DNA of 64,000 nt. It comes from Scylla paramamosain. Its lineage: Eukaryota > Arthropoda > Malacostraca > Decapoda > Portunidae. The stretch covers positions 27,794,497 to 27,858,496 of the forward strand of contig NC_087156.1 of assembly GCF_035594125.1 (NCBI RefSeq), in the 5' to 3' direction. The notes beneath the pieces were generated by a model. It had not been told where the DNA came from. It worked only from the letters and a program-made list of their open reading frames with translations, and ran no database searches. Below are positions 1 to 14,087 of this stretch, piece after piece (within the stretch, counting starts at the first letter, position 1; every line of letters begins with the position of its first letter). A program made the translations under genes and the position numbers.

Positions 1-38
<38 letters not shown>
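1..38. repeat. (CT)n microsatellite cut by window edge
   Basis: Near-perfect CT repeat beginning at the first base with one early interruption. Its true left end lies outside the window. Confidence 0.95.
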
Positions 39-42
<4 letters not shown>

Positions 43-202
43 TAGAATTACCTGAATATATAGATCGTAGGCTCACATTCAGACAGCACAACTCTCTTCT
101 GTAACTACTGTAATTTTCTCAGATTAACTCCCTCTAACATTGGTTGCCAATGTGCCTAGGAACCTCCACAACATTTTTAGCCTAATCCTGCCCTTTTTTT
201 TT

Positions 203-231
203 TGTGTGTGTGTGTCAATGTGTGTGTGGTG

Positions 232-290
<59 letters not shown>
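203..290. repeat. (TG)n microsatellite with interruptions
   Basis: A T-run leads into TG repeats. They are interrupted by CAATG and GGTGT near 216-232 and are then perfect to about 290. Confidence 0.95.
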
Positions 291-3142
<2,852 letters not shown>

Positions 3143-3194
3143 ATTAAGGAACTTGTGGGAGGAGTGTTTAGCCAAGTGATTACTGGCTTAGGTG

Positions 3195-3530
3195 AGGGAT
3201 TGTGGCTCCCCCTCCCTTCTTCCTCTCTCCCATTCCTTCTTCCCCTTCCTCCTTCCTCCCTCTCTCTCCTCCCTCTCCTCCCACATCTCTCCTTCCATTC
3301 CAACTCCCAGCCACAATCCCTCTCTCTCTCTTTTTTTCTTAATTTTTATCTCTCCTTTCTTTTCTTTTGTTCTATCCCTTGACTTTTCACTTTTCTTTTT
3401 CTTTCACTTTCTTACCACATCCTCCTTCTGCCCTGTCCCTTCTCTTTTTGTTCATTCTTATTTTATTCTACCTATGTACTTATTCCTCCCCTTCCCCCTT
3501 CTTTTCTTCCTTCTTCGCCTACTTCTCAAA
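3195..3530. repeat. Polypyrimidine low-complexity DNA
   Basis: The + strand is almost entirely C and T (CTTCC, CCCTCC, TTTTCTT) and marks the start of the polypyrimidine domain that resumes at 4200. The long open frame here is a compositional artefact. Confidence 0.8.
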
Positions 3531-3576
3531 ATAATTGGTCAAAGATTTACGTCAAATGAAGCCAAACACTTGTTAA

Positions 3577-3674
3577 TCTTCCAATGTCGTCGACAACCAA
3601 CAGTTGCAAGTTTTAAAAGCAGATTGGACAAGTTTTTTTGTTTTTTTTCAGACTCCAATCCACAGCTAAGGTAA
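3577..3674 (+). mobile_element. Degenerate LINE ORF2 C-terminal tail
   Basis: An open frame reads RRQPTVASFKSRLDKFF. The pattern TVxSFKxRLDKF is typical of the extreme C-terminus of many animal non-LTR retrotransposon polyproteins, where it follows the reverse transcriptase domain. Nothing of the RT core is visible upstream, where DNA becomes pyrimidine-rich, so this would be a 5'-truncated relic. The assignment rests on about 15 residues. A chance frame remains possible, but the similar tail at 30.7 kb supports it. Confidence 0.4.
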
Positions 3675-3754
3675 TGTCTGCCGTTATAGAAAATAGCAAA
3701 TAAGAGCTGGTTCGGGTTTACCCACGAAATGTTACTTTATTGAAGGTGTTGTTA

Positions 3755-3985
3755 GTTACACTGATATTCTCAACTTACAAATGCTTCTATGTCAACGGCT
3801 TACTGATATTCTCACCTAAGAAATGCATTTATGTCAACGTTTATCTAATATTCTCAGCTAAGAAATGCAATGAAATATGTCAACGCTTACTGGTATTCTC
3901 AACTAAGAAATTAATTTATATCATCGTTTACTGATATTCTCAACTAAGAAATGCATGTCAACGTTTTGCTGATATTAATTCGTTG
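3755..3985. repeat. ~42-bp minisatellite, about five copies
   Basis: CTGATATTCTC recurs, with one or two substitutions, at 3761, 3803, 3845, 3890, 3931 and (partial) 3969, giving periods of 42, 42, 45, 41 and 38 bp. The rest of the unit is AACTAAGAAATGCATTTATG followed by TCAACG. The open frame at 3740-3934 is a consequence of a period near a multiple of three and is not considered a gene. Confidence 0.9.
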
Positions 3986-4199
3986 ATGAAGCGGAAATAG
4001 CAATTTTAATAGTCTATCTCTTTCCAGTGAAATTCCCATGCAGTTTGTCCACATTGCATGACATTCTTTTCCTTTCCTGCAAGCCTTGGTAGGAAAGAGT
4101 GATGATGGCCATAGAGGGAGTGATGAGTGGGGAGGAGCCTTCATCTATGCTGTCCTTTTTGCCTTACTGTGTGCTACGTACTGGGAACACTTAGAGATC

Positions 4200-4735
4200 T
4201 ACCTTTGTTTTTCTTTTTCATCATCATCTTCATTTATATTTCTCCTCTCCCTCTTCCCCGTCCTCCTCGTTGTCCGTAGTTTCCTCCAACAGCTTTTATC
4301 TTTTTCTTCTCTCCTTCTCTCCTCTTTTATTCGCCTTTTCCTTCCCTTTCACTTTTTTCCTGTTCCACTCTTTCCCTTTCTTCTTCTTTCCTTTCTATCC
4401 CTCATGTTTTCTTTCAAGCTATCCCAAATTTTGCTTCTTCAATTCCGTCTCTTTTTTTTTTCTTTCCTTTGCTCTCTTTCTTCTCGCTAAATACTCGTCT
4501 TTTCCATATTTTCTTGTTTCACTTTCGCTCATTTCTTTCTTCTTCCTTTCACTTTTCCCATTAAACTTTATTCGCTGTTTCTATCATTCCTCTCTTTTTT
4601 TCCTTTCTCCTCACTTTTTCTCGTTTTTCTTTTCCTCCCAACCTTCTCTCATCACCCTCCTTTATTTTTGCTGCATTTCTTTCTTGTCTTACTTTTTATC
4701 AATTGCTTTTTCTTTTCCTTTTTTTGTTCGTTTGG
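4200..4735. repeat. Polypyrimidine low-complexity DNA
   Basis: T- and C-rich (TTTC, CTTCC) strand running into the CT microsatellite cluster. Overlapping open frames in it translate to S/F/L-rich strings and are not credible genes. Confidence 0.8.
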
Positions 4736-4797
4736 GAGTGTGAAGATGAGACCAAGATTTTCAAGAGATTATTTCGTCACCATCGTAACCTTTATTT

Positions 4798-5935
<1,138 letters not shown>

Positions 5936-6192
5936 CCGGTTTACGATCTTGGTAGCGGCATAAATTTCCATTCATGAATACGAACTAATTTCTGGTTTAC
6001 GCTTCTCATTATTCTGTTGGAGACTCGCGCTCCATCGGGGGGAGGGGGCGTAATGATGGGGGATGGGGAGGCCTGGGAGGGGAGCAGGGAGGGAGGAAGG
6101 GAAGGAAGGAGGAAGGAAGGAACACCGCGGTTTTGAGATCTTGCAGTTGAAGGAGAGGGAAAGGAAAGAGAGAAGGCTTGAGAGGAAATAGG

Positions 6193-6195
<3 letters not shown>

Positions 6196-6262
<67 letters not shown>

Positions 6263-6294
6263 AAAGGAGACTTCATATATGAGACAGGAAGAAG

Positions 6295-6384
<90 letters not shown>
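6196..6384. repeat. Inverted (GA)n / (CT)n pair
   Basis: A GA run (6196-6259) is followed after about 40 bp by a CT run (6300-6384). The two arms are reverse complements of each other and could form a long hairpin. This pair marks the boundary between the polypyrimidine domain and the GC-rich gene region. Confidence 0.95.
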
Positions 6385-6387
<3 letters not shown>

Positions 6388-6399
6388 GCTTCACACTTA

Positions 6400-7129
6400 C
6401 GTACAGTTTTTCCTCCCCGGGGTGTGGATGCCTCCCTTCGCCACGGACGCCTCGAGGCTGTCCTTTCCCGGGACCCCAGGGACTCACCTTCCCCGAGCGT
6501 CACTCACCACCTCAAGCCCCGAGCGTTCCACACCTTCCTCGGGGCGAGAAATGTGCTCTGAGACAGGAATTAAGCGTCCCCTCATCTCCCCCTTTCCATT
6601 CCCCTATCCCTTCCCCTCCTCCCACTCCAACTTCCTCCATCCTCTCCCCTCCTTCCGCTCTCGTCATTCCCTCCTTGCTCTCACCGCCTCCTCCCTTCTG
6701 TCTCACAAAGCAAGGTATCGTCCGTCATGTGGCGCCCCGCGGGTTCAAGCAGGCTGTGTGAACCAAGCCGACGATGGGGATGAGGGAATGAGGCCACGTT
6801 TGCGGTAGTGGAGGCGGGGTGAGGGGTGGAGGGCCGCGTGGCGACGCCTGCAATGGTGAGGTGTATATAGGGTGAGGGCTGCAGGTGGAGGAAGCGTGGA
6901 GGCTGCAGGAGTGGAGGAGCGCAGGTGGATGCTTGGGAGTGAAGAGAGATAAGTAGAAGGCAAGCTGAAGCTGGGAGGAGGGAGGTGGCAGGGGGTGGGA
7001 AGCGGGAGAGGAGGCGTTGGAGTCCCAGAGGAGGAAGGGGAATAAGGGGGAGGGAGGGGGCAGGCAGCAGGACTGAGCCGTGTAATCAGGCATTAAACCC
7101 ACTTCACCAACCATCTACCAGGATATTGA
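6400..7129. other. GC-rich region upstream of the homeobox-type exon
   Basis: GC content rises and then the + strand becomes strongly G-rich (6780-7075). A TATA-like GTATATAG occurs at about 6862, but no transcription start can be assigned. A run of G tracts at 7037-7060 fits a quadruplex-forming pattern. No coding region is recognised. Confidence 0.45.
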
Positions 7130-7330
7130 TCTCGGGGGCGGGATGCCTCTCTCTGACCCGCCCACAGCCGCCTCACTCCCAATCAGTTCTCGGCTCTGTC
7201 TTTCTCAGCCAGTGGGCAGGACCGCACGCCCATTAGGGAGGAGCCGCGGCCAGGCTGGCCAATCGCGAGGTGGCGGAGGGCGTCCCCGGCGGCGGGCCAT
7301 GAGCCAATGGGCGGCAGCCGGGGATAATGG
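7130..7330 (+). promoter_or_regulatory. Candidate CpG-type promoter with three CCAAT boxes
   Basis: Three same-strand CCAAT boxes lie at 7179, 7259 and 7304, accompanied by GC-box-like GGGGGCGGG (about 7135) and GGGCGG (about 7310). The block is CpG-rich and lies 400-550 bp before the exon start at 7729. This is a plausible TATA-less proximal promoter for that gene. The transcription start is not determined. Confidence 0.45.
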
Positions 7331-7728
7331 TGGCAGGGTTTTCATTAGTGGTACAAATGGTGTGAAATGGTGATGTGATGACGGTGATGCCAGACGCCCG
7401 CCGCACCCCGCCGCCGACACACACGCCCGTGCCAGCCACCACGCCCAGGCTCTCCATCACACCCGCGCCCGCCACCACGCGACCCTCCGCCGCGTCCTTC
7501 ACGACTTTGCGTCCGTGCGCGCCACCAGGCACACACACCCTGTACGGACACCCGCAGGCTTCTGAGTGCCCAGTGCCCGGGGTGGATAGACTGTGCCCAC
7601 GGGTGATGGTGGGGGAGGGCGGCTGTCTGGGTCACCAGCCGCGATACTGACTTTCCGCCGCCGCCACCGCAGCCACTTGAGCCACCGCCGCCACCAGCAC
7701 CGCCAGCGCCACCAGCGCCGCCGCCGGC
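7331..7728 (+). other. Probable 5' leader of the homeobox-type gene
   Basis: C-rich sequence ending in degenerate GCCACC/GCCGCC triplets directly before the start codon. It contains upstream ATGs, including an open frame at 7375-7650 that ends 78 nt before the main ATG. If transcription starts upstream of 7375 this could act as an upstream ORF. No peptide homology is recognised. Confidence 0.35.
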
Positions 7729-8158
7729 ATGGCGAGCAGTGAGAGAAAGTCGTTCTGTATAGAGTCACTGTTGTCACGCGAGGTGGTGGAGGGAGGCGGG
7801 CGGCGCGCCCTCAGCCCCGCCGCCCTTTCGCATGAGGCCGGTGGCTCCCCCGGCCCATCGCCGCCCCACAGCCCTCAGCCGCCGCCTCACTCCCTGGCCT
7901 CCCCGGCGCTGCTGGGACGCGCCTCAGGGGTGCTGGGGACAGGCACGGTGCCTCTGATGCCTCCACACCTCTACCAGTACCCGGTGCCACCCGCCCTATT
8001 TCCCACCGCTGCCTTCCCCCCAGGAGCAGCCTCTCCTCTTCTGGACGCCCAGGCTCTCTCTGCCCTCAAGAACGGTGCCGCCGCCCTTCCGCCCGCCGCC
8101 CTCGACTGGTTCGCCCGAGCGGGCCTCATGTACCCTAGAATACACCCAGACCTAGCCG
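7729..8158 (+). CDS. Mnx: Mnx/HB9/exex-like homeobox gene, exon 1 (partial)
   Basis: Probable N-terminal exon of a homeodomain transcription factor acting in the nucleus. The start ATG sits in GCCGGCATGG, with purine at -3 and G at +4. The exon encodes 143 residues and ends one base into the next codon, at CCG|GTGAGT. Residues 9-15, FCIESLL, form an eh1-like Groucho-binding motif and resemble the FRIDALLA start of vertebrate MNX1. Residues 16-124 are low-complexity Pro/Ala/Ser/Gly-rich, as is usual for such proteins, with an HLYQYPVPP stretch. Residues 125-142, LDWFARAGLMYPRIHPDL, match the spacing and hydrophobic pattern of the MNX segment just before the homeodomain ([20 protein letters not shown] in human). 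No homeodomain is found downstream here, so it would be encoded by an exon beyond 64 kb. Mnx proteins specify motor neurons and other lineages. Other eh1-bearing homeobox classes (Emx, Msx, Gbx) fit the second motif less well. Confidence 0.6.
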
Positions 8159-8164
8159 GTGAGT
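8159..8164 (+). other. Splice donor of the Mnx-like exon
   Basis: The sequence GTGAGT follows the exon and matches the U1-complementary consensus. Past it the open frame continues to 8382 only through CCACGCC/TACC low-complexity sequence, which supports ending the exon here. The intron is phase 1. Confidence 0.65.
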
Positions 8165-8975
8165 ACTTCCTCTCACTACGTTCGGCCACGCCTTCACTAC
8201 ACCTGCCACGCCTACCACGTATTGTCAGTGATTTTTCCATCTGCCTAACCCCCCCACACATACCACACCTGCTTCCAAACGTATCACTACCACCTTCGAC
8301 CGCACTCCTGCCACGCCTGCTCCACCTCTCAACCCTTGGCTTCCAAATGAAAATGAATCAAGAAAACATCCCGAGAAAATAAATCTTAATCACAAATTAG
8401 ACATCACAGTCTTTAATAATCTGAACATGACATACTGCAAAAAGTCCGGATCTTAAAAGAGAGAGAGAGAGAGAAAAAAAAAATAAATAAACTAAGAAAC
8501 TAAAAACCGACGCGTGCACATTTCCTTGCCATGTTAGGAAGTCGTTGTTTTGGGCACAGTTCATCGCTCACACGCCAGAACAAGAACCCTGCATCGCACG
8601 TGCCAGGCAATTCCAAATAAAGGAAACAAAACAAACAAACAAAAAAATAACAATAAAAATAAATAAATAAAACAAAAACTTCAAGAAAGGAAAAAAAAAT
8701 ATCAAACAACTAAAACTAATCACAGCAAATTATAGCAAAAAAAAAAATATCTAAATTTAGTAAACAAACAGCGATGGCACAATGTTTGAGGATAAGGGGA
8801 GAAGTGGGTTGATCACGACACAAAGAGATTCAGTGAAAATATCACACAGGAAGTGGGTGAGAGGGCATGAAAGGCTACTGGGAGCCTCGGGGTGAGGGGA
8901 GCAGGTGAGCAGCGATTCACGGGAAGCCTGATTGGACCGTGGGAAATCCATTGAAGGAACTAAAGGAAAAAAAAT
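8165..8975. other. Proximal intron, A-rich, no gene seen
   Basis: First a CACC/CACGCC-rich stretch to about 8340, then strongly A-rich sequence with short GA and A runs (8457-8760). No coding or RNA feature is recognised. Confidence 0.45.
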
Positions 8976-9129
8976 GATGATGAAATGGTGATGATGATGA
9001 TGATGATTAAAAAAAGTGTAAACAGTATCGGTAGCAAGTAAGAGCATGGCAATAACAAATACACGAACAATGATAATAATAGTAAACAATAGTAATAAGC
9101 ATTGTAACAAGAAGAAGAACAACAACAAC

Positions 9130-9172
<43 letters not shown>

Positions 9173-9187
9173 TAATAATAATAACAA

Positions 9188-9219
<32 letters not shown>

Positions 9220-9225
9220 ATAATA

Positions 9226-9291
<66 letters not shown>

Positions 9292-9326
9292 TAGTAGCAG
9301 CAGTAACAACAGCAGTAGTAGTATAG

Positions 9327-9368
<42 letters not shown>

Positions 9369-9380
9369 ATAGTAGATTGA
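8976..9380. repeat. (GAT)n, (AAT)n and (TAG)n arrays
   Basis: A short GATGAT run (8978-9006) is followed by long AAT repeats with occasional AAC/GAT variants (about 9118-9290) and then TAG repeats (about 9292-9370). The A-rich strand composition and gradual unit change suggest serial mutation of one trinucleotide array. Confidence 0.95.
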
Positions 9381-9519
9381 ATTATAAACATGAGTCCAGT
9401 TTCAAAATATTAGTGGTTGAAAGCAGGATCCGTGAAGACATGATGAAATAACGTAAACTAATGCTAGATACATGAAAATGCACCAGAAATTATTACAAGA
9501 AATTGAAAATTTGCTTTAA

Positions 9520-9555
9520 ATAATAGTAATAGTAATAGTAGTAGTAGTAGTAGTA

Positions 9556-9628
<73 letters not shown>

Positions 9629-9732
9629 GTAATTACAATATGTAGTAACAATAATAACAATAGTAGTACTAACAGTAGTAACAATAATAATAATAATGAA
9701 AAATATAATAATAGTAATAATAATAATATAAT

Positions 9733-9810
<78 letters not shown>

Positions 9811-9852
9811 GCAATAATAATAATAATAATAATGATAATAATAATAATAACA
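9520..9852. repeat. (AAT)n / (TAG)n arrays
   Basis: Two AAT blocks (about 9556-9630 and 9725-9850) are separated by TAG/AAC variants. Together with the arrays at 8976-9380 they form an almost continuous 0.9-kb trinucleotide-rich zone. Confidence 0.95.
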
Positions 9853-10084
9853 AGAAAATCAAGATAAGTTTCTAAATTTATATTTTCTTTCCATTATATG
9901 AGATTGAACTCAAGATGGAGAGGGGAAAGAAATTAATATTGAAAGTCAAATGCGTGTTTTTATTTTCGTTGGGGGAGGAAAGTTCCCAAGGGGAAGTTTC
10001 CAGGCCACTGTGGTGGTGCCCTTTAGTCGCCTTGCCCGACACTGAGGAACACGGAGGCGAATAGATTCAAAAGACTGTCTCTGA

Positions 10085-10122
10085 AGGATAACTACTGCCA
10101 CAACCACCATTACTGTAACTAT

Positions 10123-10156
<34 letters not shown>

Positions 10157-10450
10157 GCTACTACTACCAGTACCGTTACCTCCACTAAAACCACCACCAC
10201 CACCACCACCGTCGAAATTGAAAAGTTTTGATAATACTAGTATGAATACTAACAAGATAACTACTACTGTTACTATTACTATTACTGCTACTGCTACTGC
10301 TACTACTACTACTACTACTTCTACTACTAAACTTATTACTACTATTAGTACTGCTACTTCTATTATCAATATTATCATCACCACCACCATTATCATTAAA
10401 ACAACAACGATTAGAATATACTTAAAAGAAGATGATGAGATAATAATAAT
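10085..10450. repeat. (CTA)n and (ACC)n arrays
   Basis: CTA repeats at about 10119-10170 and 10256-10335 and ACC repeats at about 10188-10210, all imperfect. They tail off into TTATCA/ACC variants near 10380. Confidence 0.9.
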
Positions 10451-11337
10451 GATAACAACAAAAACAACAACAGTGAGGAAGCAGGTGACGCAGTGACTAC
10501 CTTCCTAAATAAATAACAATGTATATTAACCATGTCACGTACACACTTGAGCTCAGTAGTGCGATAAGTGGAGGCCTCTGTGTAGTGCTGGTGTGGGTGG
10601 CTACTTCATATGTGAGTCGTGCAGCGTATCACACACCCATAACAGGTGATGCATGTAATACAGCAGGTGCCACAATGATGCTAGAGCCGAGTGCATGCAT
10701 AGAAATTAGAAGATTAATTTGTATATCATGAGTGTGGAACTGCATGTTAATTTTTCTGTCAAATTTCTCTGTTACCCACGAGGCCCCCAGGTAGTCCCTA
10801 TGGCGTATTTACAGCAGGTTTATCTCTAATATCTATACGCAGGTACGCTCTATCTCACTACAGGTGCTATTTGGGCGAGCCTTCTGATTGTGTGTGATAC
10901 AATTAATTATATGACGATGTAATATGTTATCTTACAGATGTCACGGCCGCTAATTCTCGAGTAGTGTGTAGAATAATTATGTGAACGTGTGCTCTGCTTA
11001 CGTCTGCACCTCCTTAGTGTATCGTGTGTATTGTGTACCTGAGCGGGACGGGGCAAATCCAGTTTTTGAAAAGGTGTGGGTACCGAAATGTTAATTTGTC
11101 AATGCAGTAATACAAGTAGCATGGATTCTTTTAAACACACGTCAAGGATAAATGATATATACGGTAAAGAGAAATCTTGATGTGGCTGCGGTGATGCGCC
11201 GAGGCTACCAGCGTGAGGCGGTGGGTGAGGCGTGGTGCACATTGCGGGCCGCGGCCATGAAAGACAGTACCGACCCACAGACACGCTCATAATTCTCTTC
11301 TTATCTTTGGCTTATCGAAGATACAAACACACATACA
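10451..11337. other. Unique DNA, no gene seen
   Basis: Moderate-GC unique sequence between trinucleotide and CA arrays. The frames at 10519-10731 and (on the other strand) 11099-11290 show no recognisable domains. Confidence 0.5.

Positions 11338-11405
<68 letters not shown>
11338..11405. repeat. (CA)n microsatellite
   Basis: Perfect CA run of about 34 units with ACACATACAG lead-in. Confidence 0.96.
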
Positions 11406-11409
<4 letters not shown>

Positions 11410-11522
11410 AGAGATACAAATACTATAAAGGACAATAAAGACCAATACTGAGATTCAATCGTGTCCTATAGAAATACGAACGTACACTCACACATGTACG
11501 CATATACTGCACACATGTGCGT

Positions 11523-11560
11523 ACATACATACATACATACATACATACATACATACATTT
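11523..11560. repeat. (CATA)n microsatellite
   Basis: About nine perfect CATA tetranucleotides. Confidence 0.95.
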
Positions 11561-11589
11561 ACACCCAGAAACTCTAATCTTCGGTACTA

Positions 11590-11885
11590 CCTTATGTTAC
11601 ACTCTGACATCTACACCCACCACACCCTAATACACACATATATATGACACCCTAATTTCCACTCTACAGCTACACCCTGACACCGACACCGCTACACCCT
11701 GACACCCACACCTCCGCTACACCTTGATACACATTTCCACTACACCCTGACAACTACACCACGTACACTCAATACCCTGACACCCATACCACAAGCTGAC
11801 ACCCACATCGCTCTTATACCCAGCTACACCCCCACTACACCCAGCCACGTACACCTACACCCTGACACCCACACCCACACCCTCT
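11590..11885. repeat. Degenerate TACACCCTGACACC minisatellite
   Basis: The phrase TACACCCTGACACC(CA)C recurs with drift at least eight times (for example near 11692, 11716, 11750, 11775, 11868). The spacing is irregular, mostly 20-35 bp. It looks like a decayed minisatellite that grew from the neighbouring ACAC-rich DNA. Confidence 0.75.
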
Positions 11886-11990
11886 ACCTGGGGATTAAGA
11901 GAGTAATCCCTCAACTGGGTAATTAAGACTCTCGTTACGTGCTATCACCCGCCGCTGATTACACTCGGCCCAGCCTCGCTAATTAACTCC
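11886..11990. promoter_or_regulatory. Candidate element with homeodomain-site palindrome
   Basis: GGGATTAAGAGAGTAATCCC at 11891-11910 is a perfect inverted repeat with 7-bp arms and a 6-bp centre. Each arm carries the TAATCC core bound by K50 (Otx/Bicoid/Gsc-type) homeodomains. GGTAATTAAG (about 11928) and GCTAATTAAC (about 11978) are homeodomain-like TAATTA sites. This cluster lies in presumed intron 1 of the Mnx-like gene. Confidence 0.35.
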
Positions 11991-12445
11991 ACCCACCCAC
12001 CACTCCTCCTACCCTTGTATATTACACCTCAATACTCCTTATCCTCAGATTAACGCGGCAGGTAATTCGCACAGACGCGCCACCAAGGACTCGTGTAGGT
12101 AGTGGTGTTTACATAAGTCCTGCAGATGACAGTCACGTGTTGGAATTATGTGTAAAAATGTTGACTCGCTCATTACATCACAGCCATTCTACCTCCAGAC
12201 GGGTCGTAGGTTGGTTAGTCCGTTGGTTAGTTGCCTTATGTAAGTCGCCGCGTCGTTTCCACACACACCTTTGTACTGTGCTCTTCACTTCACGCCTTAT
12301 CGCCGCCGAGACACATCTGCTCCTTCATATCATGCCAAAAAATTTCACTTTCGTAGCCACAGCAAATTGTTTCGTCTTTGACTAAGGACTTGGTTATCAC
12401 TGAGAGAATTAAGATTAGTCGCCAAAGCTATTCTGGGGATAGCCT

Positions 12446-12634
<189 letters not shown>

Positions 12635-12809
12635 GAAATCTATAACGAGTCTATTACACTATCTATCAAGGACCTCTTTCCTCCTTTTTAAAAACTTCTT
12701 AAGATAAACTCCAATTAATCTTGATAACCCGATGAATGACACACCGGACGGGAGGTGACGCGCCGCCAGATAGCGCCAGACACCTGACACCCCTGACACA
12801 CTGCCGCCA

Positions 12810-12843
12810 ACAGACACAAACACACACACACACACACACACAC
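12810..12843. repeat. (CA)n microsatellite, short
   Basis: About 15 CA units with one extra A near the start. Confidence 0.95.
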
Positions 12844-13046
12844 TATGACCCCTCAATTTTAGACAGACAGGATGGTAAGCTATGTAGGGTGACCTCGTAA
12901 TCATATATGGCACAGGTCAGGCAGCGTCACACTTTTAGGTGGCACTGCGACCCGCGTGACCAGTGCCAATTAGCTTCTGTTAATGGTGGAGATTATATTT
13001 TTGATTTGAGTGCAGTGTTGTAGGTTTTAATGAGTGATGGCTGGTT

Positions 13047-13175
<129 letters not shown>

Positions 13176-13823
13176 ATGTCTCTAAAACTTATGACCGTAA
13201 CGATAGTCTCCTTGAAGCTCTTGTCCCCATCTCTACACCTTTCGGGATAAAAATCAAATTGTAATAGAAATTAAGAAAAAAAAAAGAAACAGTACAAAAG
13301 TGAAGGACGCTAATAGGTTGAAAAAGTAAAACACACCATTAAAAAAAAAGAGTAAAACAGACGAAAAAACAGTTAAGCGAAATCGTACAATTAACCACTC
13401 GTGCATTATCAACTCAAGGTCTTTCGCAACTTAGTACAAGTCCACCACAGACAACGATCGTCAGCCAGTGAAGGAATTTTCCCGGTACGTTCCAGGCATG
13501 CGAGGCAATTGCGTGTTAACACAATACGAGTAACACGAATACTTAGCGCCTCTCAACACCTTGCCGATACCCACGCAGACAACAATGTGAATGGTTGCGA
13601 CACGTGCTTCGGGTGGCTGGTTTCATGGAGCAGTGCTTGATGCTACGAGTGAGTAATAACAACTTTTACGGATAGCAGTCTCTATGTATTAATTTACTAA
13701 TAAAAACAAAAGAGGAGAGGATTGAAAGGAAGGCATGGTAGAATGCCTTAATCCAGCTTGTTCGTCTTGCAATAAGAAGGATCATCCAGAGAGCGTTAGT
13801 GTACGAAGAAATATACATTGAAT

Positions 13824-13824
<1 letters not shown>

Positions 13825-13895
<71 letters not shown>
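13825..13895. repeat. (TG)n microsatellite
   Basis: Perfect TG run of about 35 units. Confidence 0.97.
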
Positions 13896-13896
<1 letters not shown>

Positions 13897-14012
13897 TATC
13901 CCTGGGTGGCTCTCTTGTACACTAATCGACTCACCGCCAAAGAAACAAAGAGTTCTATTCTGACTCAAGCTAATTCCACGGTGGAGGATGCAGCGCTGTC
14001 TCATAATCTAAA

Positions 14013-14045
14013 TCGGACCCATATGACCTTATTGCGGTGCCACAG
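14013..14045 (-). repeat. Dispersed repeat A, copy 1
   Basis: Read on the minus strand this gives GGCACCGCAATAAGGTCATA followed by TGGGTCCGA. It aligns almost base for base with the copy at 57.65 kb, including the GCAATA spacer and the GGTCATAT core. The family identity is unknown. Confidence 0.6.
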
Positions 14046-14087
14046 TTTGATTAATTCCTTACCTTTTTCGCGAATTGCCTGAAACAT

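Noticed and set aside
3740..3934. 64-residue frame with repeated IFSxKKC motif
   Set aside because: It is the translation of the 42-bp minisatellite. Later units shift frame and there is no promoter or splice support.
3755..3985. CRISPR-like array (regular repeats with spacers)
   Set aside because: Repeat units drift, the spacers are similar to each other, and the context is eukaryotic. It is a minisatellite.
8159..8382. Extension of the Mnx-like frame past 8158
   Set aside because: A consensus donor precedes it, and the extra residues come from CACC/CACGCC low-complexity DNA and do not resemble a homeodomain.
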